Part shown: positions 37,793 to 49,306 of the stretch, piece after piece | Layout: each line of letters begins with the position of its first letter | How positions within the stretch are numbered: position 1 is the stretch's first letter | Assembly: GCA_963920575.1 (NCBI GenBank) | Contig: OY986966.1 | Coordinates: 23,341,717-23,405,716 of the forward strand | From: Narthecium ossifragum | Lineage: Eukaryota > Streptophyta > Magnoliopsida > Dioscoreales > Nartheciaceae | Reading direction: 5' to 3' | Length of the DNA stretch: 64,000 bases | Position numbers and translations under genes: made by a program | Notes under the pieces: model-generated | Database searches by the model: none | What the model was told of the DNA's origin: nothing | The model's input: only the letters and a program-made list of their open reading frames with translations

Positions 37793-39203
37793 ACCCACCA
37801 GGGAAATCCCCTCTACTCACATTGGCTACAAGCCTACCCACTATCTTAAACTCCTCCTCCTACTACTCATCATCACCATCACCATTGCCATTCTCACCTC
37901 CTCTCTTCCTCTCTCCTGCTCTTTTGTAGCAGATTTCCAACTAACTCTTCACTTCACAAGCAAGAACGGAGCAACGCCATGTTCTCTAATGCGTACCAAC
38001 ACCATCTGCTGCGACCGCTCGTCGCATCGCGCGGACATCTGCGTCATGCGCGGAGACATCGCCACCCACGCTGCATCCAACTCCATCCTCCTCCACTCCA
38101 CCAAACCCACCACCCTGAGACCAATGGAGGAGCGCATCCGGCCGTACCCGCGCAAATGGGAGGCGGATATCATGGCCACCGTGGCGGAGCTCCGCCTCCG
38201 CGCCGCGGACCCCAATGTAGCAGTAGCTCGCCGCTGCGACGTCCGGCACGACGCGCCTGCCATCGTCTTCTCCACCGGCGGGTACACCGGCAATGTGTAC
38301 CACGAGTTCAACGACGGCATCATCCCCCTGTACATCACCTCCCGGCGCTTCCAGCGCAAGGTGGTCTTCGCCGTCCTCGACTACCGTAACTGGTGGTTCA
38401 CCAAGTACGCCGACGTGCTCTCTCGCCTCTCCGACTACCCCCTAATAAATTTCTCCAACGACACGAGAACCCACTGCTTCCCCGACACGGTGGTCGGCCT
38501 CCGTATTCACGGCGACCTCACAATCGACGCCACCCAAATGGGTAGCCAGGAAAGCATCGGAGACTTCCGTGAGCTCCTCAACGAGGCCTACGCTCCACGA
38601 ATCTGGTCGCTTGTCCACGACGAAGTGAAGATGAGCCCCCAGCCACCTCCGTCATCGCCGCCGGCGATTTCCCACAAGCCCAAACTGGTGATTCTATCAA
38701 GAAACGGGTCGAGGGCGATCGAGAACGAGGGGGACCTGGCAAAGCTAGCAGAAGACCTCGGATTCCAGGTCGAAATCTTGAGGCCGGAGCGCACCACCGA
38801 GCTCGCCATCATCTATAAGGCGCTGAACTCCAGCGACGTCATGGTCGGAGTGCACGGGGCGGCGATGACGCACTTCTTGTTCATGAGGCCCGGGTCGGTG
38901 TTCGTCCAGATAGTGCCGGTGGGCACCGACTGGGCTGCCGAGACGTACTACGGCGCGCCGGCGGCGAGGATGGGGCTGCGGTACTTCAAGTATAAGATCC
39001 TTCCGAGGGAGAGCTCGCTGCGCAGGGAGTATGAGGAGAGTGACCCCGTGCTGATGAATCCCAAGAGCGTGAATGCTAAAGGATGGCAGGCCACCAAGAG
39101 GATTTACCTTGATTCGCAGACGGTGGAGCTGGATTTGCGCCGGTTCCGGTGGTGGCTTGTTCGAGCGTACAGCCATTTGGCTTCGAAGAGGTGGGGTCAT
39201 TAG
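37686..39203 (+). CDS. GT61-family glycosyltransferase, 505 aa
   Basis: This is an intronless frame for a type II Golgi membrane protein. The cytosolic N-terminus has a His/Gln homopolymer tract (about residues 21-37). A hydrophobic anchor follows near residues 53-75 (LKLLLLLLIITITIAIL). The lumenal catalytic domain carries GT61 (DUF563) landmarks: STGGYTGNVYHEFNDGIIPL near 196-215, LVILSRNGSRAIEN near 336-349, VMVGVHGAAMTHFLFMRPGS near 385-405 and VQIVPVGTDWAAETYYGAPA after it. Length is normal for the family. Known GT61 members add arabinosyl or xylosyl residues to xylan, or beta-1,2-xylose to N-glycans; the short family motifs do not say which donor or acceptor applies here, though the grass-type layout suggests xylan decoration. 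High GC in the body is typical of monocot genes. The start is the first ATG after the pyrimidine-rich leader. Confidence 0.93.
37750..37792 (+). repeat. CAT/CAG microsatellite coding for His-Gln tract
   Basis: Four to five CAT codons run into about eleven CAG codons inside the GT61 N-terminus, upstream of the membrane anchor. Copy number is likely variable. Confidence 0.9.
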
Positions 39204-39389
39204 CACAGCAGCAGCAGGAGAGTTGAGAGTGGCCATCTTCCATCTTTGTTATTAACTTCAACAATTCTCCAATGATGATGGATTTTTTGTTGTATATTTG
39301 ACTGCAATTTGTTCAAATGGATGAAGTCTATGCATGTCATCAGCTCTCCTTTGTTAGTAGTTTTTCTATGGCCCCCGCCCTACGCCGCT

Positions 39390-40350
39390 GAGGCGACCAA
39401 GACGGGCCCGCGGGTGCAGCACGCTAGAGAGCGCGCTCAGGAAGCCTAGTCTTAGTCTGACTAGGACTGGGCTTGTCTAGGTTGATGCGATAAGTGCTAG
39501 AGAGCAAGCCACGCGGGCTAATCACCTAATTCCACTTGGGATAGAAGCTCCAAGATTAATGACGCGGTCAGAAACGGTTTTGACACGGAAGAATTTGAAG
39601 ATGACACGCGACTCCAAGTCGGACTAGGGGACGGCGCGCAAGGCGGAGCGGATATATGCCTTGGAGGACAATCCAGTCGAGCAAATTCAAATGTCTCGCG
39701 TGCATTCAACTTGGAATAGGTGATGACACGGGGAATATCAAATTTGGCACATGAAAAGTTGTTGTTGGCGCGGACGAATAGGAAGGAGTCCTATTTTGAG
39801 TCAAGTTGTGGTCATGGTTATCTTAAGCAAGGCAAACTCAAGATAGAGTCCATCTATGTTTGGAAACGTAGTGTTATGCTTATCCTTAGCCTAGATAAGG
39901 ATGTAAGTCAGGACTTTGAGTAGGACTTTTTAGGAGTGGCTTGTTGGAGCAAGCCAATGACTATTCCTCTATATAAGGAGTAGGGTGGCCAAGGTGTTGG
40001 GGCATCTAGGCCTTGGCTAGGGTTTGGGAGGTTCATTGTATTGAGAGATCTTTGTACCTTGGAGGGAGAGAGAGTTGTGAGGGATTCTCTTGTAAAGATC
40101 GTTGGATCAATAAAAGAAGAGGGTCATCCCCTTTGCTATAAGCGTGTGTTCTTGTTCCTTGGTGTGCCTTTGTGCAAGAAGAAGAAGAAGACGCAGGAGA
40201 AGGCTGGTCAAGGACGGACTTTGCTGCACCAATCATCTTCAAGGCGCGGGTCTTGAAGTGGGCAAGGAACTCCCAACGCGTGAAGCAAGGAGCGGAGGGT
40301 TCTTGGTGGCGGCATCGGTAACTCTAACTTGTGAAAAATTATCCGCTGCG
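39390..40350 (+). repeat. Probable solo LTR or LTR relic
   Basis: The stretch has LTR-like order: a GC-rich start, a TATA box CTATATAAGG at about 39970, a transcribed-looking leader, then CAATAAAAG at about 40108 as a polyadenylation signal. No coding region or primer-binding site follows. Exact ends and a target-site duplication could not be found. It is not similar to the chromovirus LTRs. Confidence 0.4.
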
Positions 40351-40414
40351 TAATCCGATGTCACCCCAATCCGTTAAATTCCATTTATGCTCCCAACCCC
40401 TCTCAGCCGCAATA

Positions 40415-40566
40415 GTTGACTTTGCCTTTCTTTTTTTCTCTCTCAATTTTATTGTTTTTTCTTAGTTTCGTTTCTTTTGTTTTTTCATTAGTTGACTTTG
40501 CCTTTCTTTTTTTCTCTCTCAATTTTGTTGTTTTTTCTTAGTTTCGTTTCTTTTGTTTTTTCATTA
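40415..40566. repeat. 76-bp tandem duplication, T-rich
   Basis: GTTGACTTTGCCTTTC begins two nearly identical units at 40415 and 40491. The flanks continue as poly-T-rich low-complexity DNA to about 40700. Confidence 0.9.
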
Positions 40567-41573
40567 GTTTTGTTTTTTTTATCTACTTTCTTTATTCTTT
40601 TTATCAAATTTTTTTTCTTATCAGTTTTATTTTTATTTTTGGATAAACATTTTTTTATTATATGTTTGTAATTTTTTTATTTTTTAGTTGTAGATTTTGG
40701 GAGTAATTGTTTGTAAATTTTTTAAAAAGTATAAAAATATGGATCAAAATAAAAGGTATATATATAAAAATAACAAAAATACTAACAGTTAAAAATACAT
40801 CGTATTTTGTGAAAAGTCTACTAGTTCAATATTGATTTAGCCATATTCAGATAAGAGTATATGTAACAATACACAAAAAAGAGATACACAAAAATATATA
40901 AAAATACAAATTCTAATCAATATTGCCTTCAAATTCTGCTCCCGGTGCGCGCTTTATGGTGTTCCTATTACTTCATATCACAAATGAACATATGTCATAT
41001 AACAAACGGCCCATCCTTTAACTTCGTACGATAAATGTTGTCACCACCATATTAGAATGAGTGGTACAGGGTAATTAGGGTGTAAGAAAACTTGTACGAA
41101 ATGATTGCAAAAATGTGCAATAGCTATTCTCTCAACGTTAATGGTTTGAAACTGGAGGAGTGAAATTTGAAATTTTTATAATTTTCAATTTTTACGATTT
41201 GAAATTTAAAATTTTGAAATTTGTACTATTTGAAATTTGAAAACTTGAAATTGCAAATTTTGAAATTTTCACGCTTTGAAATTTGAATTTTTAAATTTTT
41301 ATGATTTGAAATTTGAAATTAAACAAAAAAGAAAAAAAAACAAAAACAAATGCAAGGGTATAAAAGTAAAATACATGGGGACAAGGGGGCTGTCATCTTG
41401 GGATTGTTGTTTGAAGTGTGATTTGTGCACACGCTAGTTGGCCGGACTTGTTTACTCGGTTTTATTTGCTCTTATTTTCTCATCATGGCGAATAGGATTT
41501 GTTTAATAAAATCGAGTTAACGGTCCGATTTCATGCAAATCATCCATATGGCAAAACGCTCAATCGTGAGGCT
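40567..41573. other. Low-complexity spacer
   Basis: T-rich then A-rich DNA. Between about 41160 and 41330 the phrase GAAATTTGAAATTT and variants repeat many times. No gene. Confidence 0.6.
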
Positions 41574-41691
41574 GTCGGTGCTTTTCCAGCCGTAAGCTGC
41601 CATCCTCTCCTCTCCTTTCACCCCTTCGACGCTGCCACAGGCCTCGCGTAACGCCGCTGCCACCATCATCGACACCGACCAAGACCATTTC
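41574..41691. repeat. Tandem repeat unit split by the retrotransposon (left part)
   Basis: TTTCACCCCTTCGACGCT and GCCACCATCATCGACACCGACCAAGACC-type sequence recur to the right of the element at 51539-51890. ATTTC at 41687-41691 is the left target-site duplication. Confidence 0.7.
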
Positions 41692-44136
41692 TGTGAGGGC
41701 CCGTCCCTCAGACCTGACTCGACCACGTGGGTCGAGAGCAGGTTTCCTGTTGGTTTAGTTCCGCGTCGGGCACGATCGGGCGATCGTGTGACGGTTTTGG
41801 ACCCCGGAGGCATTTTGGTAAATATGCCCTCTGGTAGTCGGTTTCACACCCGCGTTCCACACACTGACTTTGATTAATGTATGTGTTTGATTAGAATCCC
41901 TAGGGTGCGTCCGATCGGAGGATCGGAGCTCGATCGGGAAAGATCGGTTTGGACGGCCGAGATAGGTTTGGAATGCCTATATAAGCCAAGTCCCTTTCTC
42001 TCTTTCTCTCACTCCTCCTTCACCTGTCGTTTTCTCCTTCTCTCTCTCTCTCCTTCGGCTGGACTAGGGTTTGGAGGATTGGGCTTCGAATCGCGGATCT
42101 TGTCGGCTTGACCAACGGGACGCGTGGAGGAGCCACCCTACTTGTGCAAGTAGGTGTTTCTACCCCGATCCTTGGATCGGGTTCTCCTAGGATAGGTTTT
42201 ATGAGCTTTCGCTGTAGGTGCATGTGTTAGAATGCTGTGTGGATCAATGCATGTGTAGAGTAACTCTTTTCCTGTATTCCTACGTTGAGATTTCAGTATT
42301 TGAACGGTTAGTAGTTTTCGTATTATAGCCGTTTGGTCGGTTTTTGTCCATTTGGACCTAAATAGGGGATTTAACCGTCAAAATCTGGATTTCTTCATTC
42401 CATTAGCTTTCTCATTGCTAAATACACTTGCTTGCAAAATCTCATTTAATTCCAACATGATTTGATACTTGAAATCCAAAGAAATGGATTTCCGGCACTG
42501 TTCTGATGAACTGTGCCAAGAGCTCGATGGTCGATCGGTGCATCGACCGTCACATGTTGTTTTACGCCTTCTGGGCCTGGCGGTCGACCGTCGGATCGAC
42601 CGTCGTATCGACTGTTAGGCTTTGTCGGGATTTTAGCCTCCCACGGTCGATGGGTTGATCGACCGTGGGTCCTCTCTCTTTCTCATCCCGCCTCACGGTC
42701 GACCGTCGGATCGACCGTCGCATCGTCCGTGAGACTCTGTCCCGTTTTGGGCTCTCGACGGTCGATGGGCCGATCGACCGTCGCCCATGAGGTTTTCTTC
42801 GTTTTGGCCTCACGGTCGATCGGTGGATCGACCGTGACATCGTCCGTGGTCTCACGGTCGATCCCCGGATCGACCGTGGCATCGTCCGTGACCACTGGGA
42901 CTTGGTTTTCTGGTTTTTCTTTGGTGGATTTGACTTGGGATTAGTATCTAAACATGTTGGGAAGCATGTAGGGGGATTTGATGAGGTTTTCAAAGGATTT
43001 TCATCGGGTTTGAGAATCGATTCAAATAACTCTCTTTTTGGGTAAATCTAAGGTTTCATTTGCATTTAATACATGTTTGTTGTAGTTAAATGCTTAATTG
43101 ATTGCTTAGCCATTAGCTAGCTATGAGTGCTAGTTAATGAGGAATTGTGGAACCTTAGCCTCTTGCCGGCGAGTGCCGAGGGCTATTGTATATATGTTGA
43201 ACCTTTAACTGTTGATGTGGCATGTAGAGACATCTAGGATAGATGTTTGCCTAGGTTCATGCATTGTATGCATTAGAGGCATTTGAGGTTAGGCGGGCGA
43301 TGGTTTGGGTCGCCGATTCGAGGCTCTCGGGTAGCTCGGATCTAGCCTTAGGGCCGTGGCTGGGTAGTCAGGAGTAGGGTATGATTGTGTGATCAAGTCT
43401 CATGTCTTTGAGGATTCACGCTAGTTGACTCTGATCAGTGTTTGAGGTTTAGAGGTTGGGTTGTCTTCCGAAGCTAAGTTCTAAGGATGGGTGTCGACGT
43501 CCCTGACATGGTCCCCAGGCAGTGGTTTCCTGCTGGGTAATGGTGATCCTACTGGTTCCGATTCTTTCCTCCCAGCGTGTTGGTTGAGTTTCCCAGCGTG
43601 GTCGGTTGAGAAGAGTAGGATCCCTTGGGGAGTCGACAGGGTTGTGGGACCCGTGGCATCCGTTAGACTTGAGCTGGAAGACAACTCTGTTGTTGTTTCC
43701 CTCCTTTCAGTGTGCCGTAGAGTAGAACCCTACTGAGCTTATCACTCACTCCTACCCGGGCTGCGTTTGCAGGTGCAGGCGGCAGTTCTTCTTCGGTGGA
43801 GCAGGCGGGATCGGCTTTTGGCGGCGCGAGTACATCCAGGGGCGCTTGAGGTTGCTTGGAGGATTACCAGTTGTACCCTTTTGATATTTGTATATGTATA
43901 TGATGTAAGCTTCTGAGGATTCTGGAGTATTGTATTAAATCTATCTCTTGGAAGCTATTGTATCTAGTCTGAATTATACAACTTGATGTTATATGATGAT
44001 TAAATCTGTTTAGCCTCTGGAATGTAATTGTTTAAATTATCCGTCTTTTCCGCTTTGTACCGCGCCGGTTGATGATGAATAGTGTTAGGACCCTCACACC
44101 CCGTCCTGGATGGGTTTTCTGGGTCGGGGTGTGACA
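41692..44136 (+). repeat. 5' LTR
   Basis: 2445 bp, with a TATA box TATATAA at 41978-41984. A palindrome array lies at 42513-42900. It ends GTGTGACA just before the primer-binding site. Confidence 0.93.
42513..42900. repeat. Palindrome array in the 5' LTR
   Basis: Six or so inverted units of the form CACGGTCGAT...ATCGACCGTG are spaced about 55-60 bp apart. Each could form a hairpin. Minus-strand open frames rich in VDRPIDR-like peptides arise only from this repetition. Confidence 0.85.
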
Positions 44137-44139
44137 ACT

Positions 44140-44151
44140 TGGTATCAGAGC
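44140..44151 (+). other. Primer-binding site, initiator tRNA-Met type
   Basis: TGGTATCAGAGC lies 3 bases after the LTR end. It is the usual plant retrotransposon sequence complementary to the initiator methionine tRNA 3' end. Confidence 0.9.
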
Positions 44152-44334
44152 AGGCTGTAGGTCCCAGGGATAGGATTAGGCTTGCGGTTTTGAGCGCGGT
44201 TTGGGATAGTTCTAGGAGTAGAGCATCCCTGTGTGCTTGACTGTGCTCATGTGTGTTATGCTTTTCCTTTAATGATTGCTGTTGTGTTTTGGTTTCTTAC
44301 GGGTGGACACTTGTCGTCTCTGTTGAACGTGCAG

Positions 44335-47300
44335 ATGCCAGGGAGCAGGGCTAGCTGTCCAGTGTTGGGTCAGGGTACCGCGCGCGACCAGCGCGCTGCC
44401 CGACGGGCCTTAGGGGCCAACACAGCCGTGCCCCGTGTACCTGCACGAGAGCCAGAGCCGAGGATTGAGGTCGTGGTGGAGGAGGATGCTTCGTTCATCG
44501 CCGAGGAGGTCTCTCCTCCACTCGACCAGCGCGCTGTTGCGACAGCGGTGGTCGACTTCCAGAGGCTGAACCCTCCTAGGTTCAGCGGTACTAGAGGCGA
44601 CCCAGCGGTGGCGGACGACTGGCTGGAGGGAGTCAGTCGCGTCCTTGACACTCTGTTCGTCCAGGATGACCGAGTTCGGGTCAGACTTGCCGCGTTCCAG
44701 CTCGACGGGGACGCTTTGGACTGGTGGCGCTCTTTCCAGGCCGCCAGGGACGGGAGTGACCCATCGTGGGCCGTGTTTCGTTCGTCTTTTCTCGGCGCGT
44801 ACTTTCCCCGCAGTGCGCGCTCGGCCCTTGTCCGTGAGTACCAGACCCTTTCTTAGCATACTCAGTCGGTTGTGCAGTACGCTGCTAGGTTCACGAGACT
44901 TGCCAGATTTGCCGGGGCGGTGTCGGCGGATCCTCTTGCTAGAGCTGAGCAGTTCCAGTGGGGGCTTAGGCCTGAGCTCAGGCATCTGATCGCGGCTTAG
45001 CGATCTAGTACGTACGCAGAGGTGTTGGACTGTGCCTTGGCAGTTGAGACTCAGTTGCAGGAGTCGGGGCCCAGGGCAGTCCAGCCTGCGTCGTCTGCGA
45101 GCACCAGTGGCGGAGTGCAGCCACAGAGGGCAGCTCAGGGCAGAGGAGGTTCGTGGAGGCCACGTCAGAGGTACCCACGACGCCAGCAGCCGTACCACCG
45201 TTACCTACCCCAGCACCAGCAGCAGCCCAGGCAGGGAGGCCAGCCACTTCTTCCGGCTGGGCCTCAGGGGCAGACGTCCGGCGGAGGCCAGAGCCAGCAG
45301 CTAGCGCTTGGCCCTCCTGTGTGCTTCGAGTGCCAGCAGACGGGGCACTTTCGCAGGGACTCTCCGACGCTGAGGGCACAGTTCGCTCGTGGCGGGGCAG
45401 GCGGAGGCTGGCGAGCACCAGGCGCCGGGAGAGGCAGAGGTCGCGGCGGAGGTCGAGGCGGACCCAAAGGGGGAGTGTACGCACTTCCAGACCGCGAGTA
45501 CCCAGACTTTGTTCAGCCACCTTTTCAGCCTTACCAGTACCAGCCACCCCAGCAGGCTCTAGTACTTCCACCAGCTCCAGTTGACCCCCCTGTTCTCAGA
45601 GGTACCTTCCAGCTTTTCAGTTCATTTGTAGATGTTCTGATAGATTCTGGGGCGTCTCATTCCTTTGTAGCTAGCGACTGTGTGGCATCGCTAGGGCTAG
45701 AGACTGAGCCAATTGGAGTCCCACTGCACTTAGACACACCCGTCGGCGGAGGAGCTCGTGTTGAGCTGATCTGCCGTTCTTGCGAGTTGGAGGTTGGGGC
45801 CCTCCGTGTCTTTCTAGACCTTCGGGTGCTAGACATGGTCGGGTTCGACGTGATTCTCGGTATGGATTGGCTGACGTCATACCGAGCTGTCATCGACTGT
45901 GGGCGTCGTAGGGTGACTGCTTGGACACCTGACGGCGCTCGTTTCGTTCTGTTGGGAGATCGCCAGTCGGTCGATTCCCTCTTGTGTGCTTGTCTTTCCA
46001 GGCGCGAGGGCCAGCTGTCAGCTTTACTGGTGCGCCTTTCCTTATTCGCTGCTGAGGGCAGTCGAGGGGGCAGTTTGCCTGCAGTAGTTCGTGAGTTTGC
46101 AGACGTCTTCCCAGACGAGCTACCGGGCCTTCCTCCTTCCAGAGCAGTAGACTTTCAGATAGATCTTGTACCGGGTACCGGGCCGATCTCTTTGCCAGCT
46201 TTCAGGATGGCACCAGCAGAGCAGAGGGAGCTGAGGGTCCAGCTGGACGGGTTGATCGGCAGAGGTTTCATCCATCCCAGCACGTCACCTTGGGCAGCTC
46301 CTTTATTGTTCGCAAAGAAGAAGGACGGTACGCTTCGTCTTTGCATTGATTATAGGAAGTTGAACAGGGTGACGGTGAAGAACAAGTATCCGATGCCGAG
46401 GATCGATGACTTGTTCGACCAGCTCCGAGGCTCTTCGGTCTTTTCGAAGATCGATCTCCGTACCGGCTATCACCAGTTGTGGATTCGGGATTGCGACATC
46501 CCGAAGACGGCTTTCCGTACGAGGTACGGGTTGTACGAGTTCACGGTGATGCCGTTCCGCTTGACGAACGCACCGGCGGCGTTCATGGATCTGATGCAGA
46601 GGGTCTTCCGACCATACTTAGATCAGTTTGTGGTGATCTTCGTCGACGACATCCTAGTCTACTCACGTACCGCGGAGGAGCACGGGCAGCATCTGAGGAC
46701 AGTGTTGCAGTTGTTGAGGGGGCATAGGCTGTATGCCAAAGCCTCCAAATGTGAGTTTTGGCTTCCTGAGGTGCAGTTTCTGGGGCACGTGGTGTCAGCG
46801 GCAGGTATTTCAGTTGATCCTGCCAAGATCGAGGCGGTGCTACAGTGGCAGAGACCGCGCGACAGTGTTCGAGGTCCGCAGTTTCCTCGGCTTGGCGGGT
46901 TACTACCGGAGGTTCGTGCGGGACTTCTCCAGGGTTGCAGGGCCGCTGACCAGGTTGACGCAGAAGGAGGTCCCATTCGCTTGGGATGAGGCTTGTGAGC
47001 AGGCTTTCATCCAGTTGAGGACCAGGCTGACGAGTGCACCGATCCTTATAATTCCAGAGCGAGGCGTCGGCTACAGTGTCTACTGCGACGCCAGTGGGGA
47101 GGGTCTAGGCTGTGTGCTTATGCAGGAGGGCCATGTGATGGCCTACGGTTCCAGGCAGCTGAAGACCCATGAGAGGAACTATCCAGTCCACGATCTTGAG
47201 CTTGCAGCGGTTGTCTTCGCTCTGAAGACGTGGCGGCACTATCTCTACGGTGAGCGGTTCTCGGTGTACTATGATCATAAGAGTTTGAGCCACGTGTTTA

Positions 47301-49306
47301 CCCAGCGTGACCTCAACCTCAGGCAGCGGCGGTGGATGGAGCTTCTAGAGGACTACGACTTCGAGTTGCATTACCACCCTGGTAAGGCAAACGTCGTAGC
47401 AGACGCTCTCAGCAGGCAGACCAGAGACAGCAGAGTGACCTTGGCAGCAGTGTCAGCTCGGCAGTGGCAGATGCTAGAGACAGTCAGTCAGTTTGGGCTA
47501 GACTTTGAGGACCGGGCGACAGGTGGTTTCCTGTATGCTGTTCGCAGCATTCCAGTTCTTTTGGTCAGGGTGATCGAGGCACAGGCTGGAGACCCAGAGC
47601 TCGTGGAGACCCGTGCGGCGGTCGGCACCGAGCACGCGGTTGAGGGCTGGACAGTGTCGGTAGACAGCGGTCTACTCTTCAGGGGCAGAGTTGCAGTTCC
47701 AGCGGACCCGGCGTTGCGAGAGGTGATCCTTCACGAGTTCCACCACTCCTGTTTCGCCGTTCACCTCGGGAGCATCAAGATGTACCACGACCTTCGCCGA
47801 CAGTTCTGGTGGTGCGGGATGAAGAGGTCAGTAGCTGAGTTTGTTTCCAGATGCCTCACCTGTCAGAGGGTGAAGGCAGAGCACAGGCGGACCCCAGGTT
47901 TGTTGCAGCCACTTCCCGTGCCAGAGTGGAAATGGGAGCATATAGCTATGGACTTCGTCACCGGGCTACCCAGGTCACCGAGGGGGAATGATGCGATTTG
48001 GGTCATTGTCGATCGACTGACCAAATCGGCTCATTTCCTCCCCATGAGGACTACAGATCCAGTTGCCAGACTGAGTCAGAGGTACGTTGACGAGGTAGTA
48101 CGACTGCACGGCATCCCAGTGTCGATAGTGTCAGACAGAGATCCCAGATTCACTGGCCGGTTCTGGAGCAGCTTCCAGGACTCTTTGGGGACAGCACTGA
48201 CTTTCAGCACAGCTTTTCACCCTCAGACAGACGGGCAGTCAGAGCGGACTATCCAGATCTTGGAGGACATGCTCAGAGCATGTGTGCTAGACGCTGGAGG
48301 TACGTGGGAGCAGCACGTGACTTTGGTGGAGTTTGCCTACAACAACAGTTTTCAGGCCAGTTTGGGTTTTGCACCCTTTTAGGCGTTGTACGGCAGACCG
48401 TGTCGCTCACCGGTGTGTTGGACTGAGGTTGGGGAGGCGTCCCTTACCGGTCCGGACATCATCAGGCAGTCGTCAGAGAGGTTGGCTCAGATCAGGCGGA
48501 GGCTTCTGACTGCACAGAGCAGGCATAAGAGCTACGCAGACCGCAGGCGACGACCCCTGGAGTTCACAGTTGGTGACAGAGTGCTACTGAAGGTGTCCCC
48601 GCGCAGAGGGTCGATCAGGTTCGGTAGCAGGGGCAAGCTGGCTCCGAGGTTCACGGGTCCTTTTGAGATCGTCAGGCGCGTTGGCGCGGTCGCCTACCAG
48701 TTAGCTCTACCTCCGCACATGTCAGCAGTTCACCCCACCTTCCACGTTTCTATGCTGAGGAAGTACATTCCAGATCCTTCTCACGTGATCAGACACGACG
48801 ACATTGAGGTTGAGGAGGACGCTACCTACATAGAGCAGCCAGTACAGATCATGGACAGACGGGATCAGGTGCTCAGAGGCAGATCGATACCGTTGGTCAT
48901 GGTCAGGTGGAGACATGGCAGTGCAGAGAGTCTGACTTGGGAGCGAGAGGATCGCATGCGTCGGGAGTTTCCCCGACTGTTCACCTCTTCAGGTAGTTCC
49001 TTGTTGTGGGCGTTGGCGCCCCTAGTTGTAGCCTTGTTTGTGCAGGTAGGCTTAGTTGTTTCTTTTTCCCCGGCTTCTACCTTGAATTTCGGGACGAAAT
49101 TCTTTTTAAGGTGTTTAGGTTGTGAGGGCCCGTCCCTCAGACCTGACTCGACCACGTGGGTCGAGAGCCGGTTTCCTGTTGGTTTAGTTCCGCGTCGGGC
49201 ACGATCGGGCGATCGTGTGGCGGTTTTGGACCCCGGGGGCATTTTGGTAAATATGCCCTCTGGTAGTCGGTTTCACACCCGCGTTCCACACACTGACTTT
49301 GATTGA
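44335..49306 (+). pseudogene. Disrupted gag-pol of the chromovirus
   Basis: The frame starts at ATG 44335. Gag includes LNPPRFSGTRGDP and a zinc knuckle [13 protein letters not shown] whose last Cys is Ser. Protease has the Asp-Ser-Gly-Ala motif at about 45643. RT has FVDDILVYS at about 46639. RNase H begins near 47080 (YCDASGEGLG). Integrase has a zinc-binding region at 47735-47870 (HLG in place of the usual HPG), catalytic residues near 47950, 48135 and 48243, and a chromodomain at about 48830-48985. In-frame TAG codons lie at 44854, 44998 and 48380. One extra base near 46861 shifts RNase H and integrase to the next frame. The last frame runs about 186 bases into the 3' LTR. It cannot make an intact polyprotein. 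Confidence 0.92.

Noticed and set aside
42513..43000. Frames with repeated VDRPIDR/TVDPTVD peptides on the minus strand
   Set aside because: Produced by the palindrome array inside the LTRs; duplicated identically in the 3' LTR; not a gene.
44370..45571. Long minus-strand frames opposite gag
   Set aside because: Shadow frames of GC-rich gag coding sequence; no domain.
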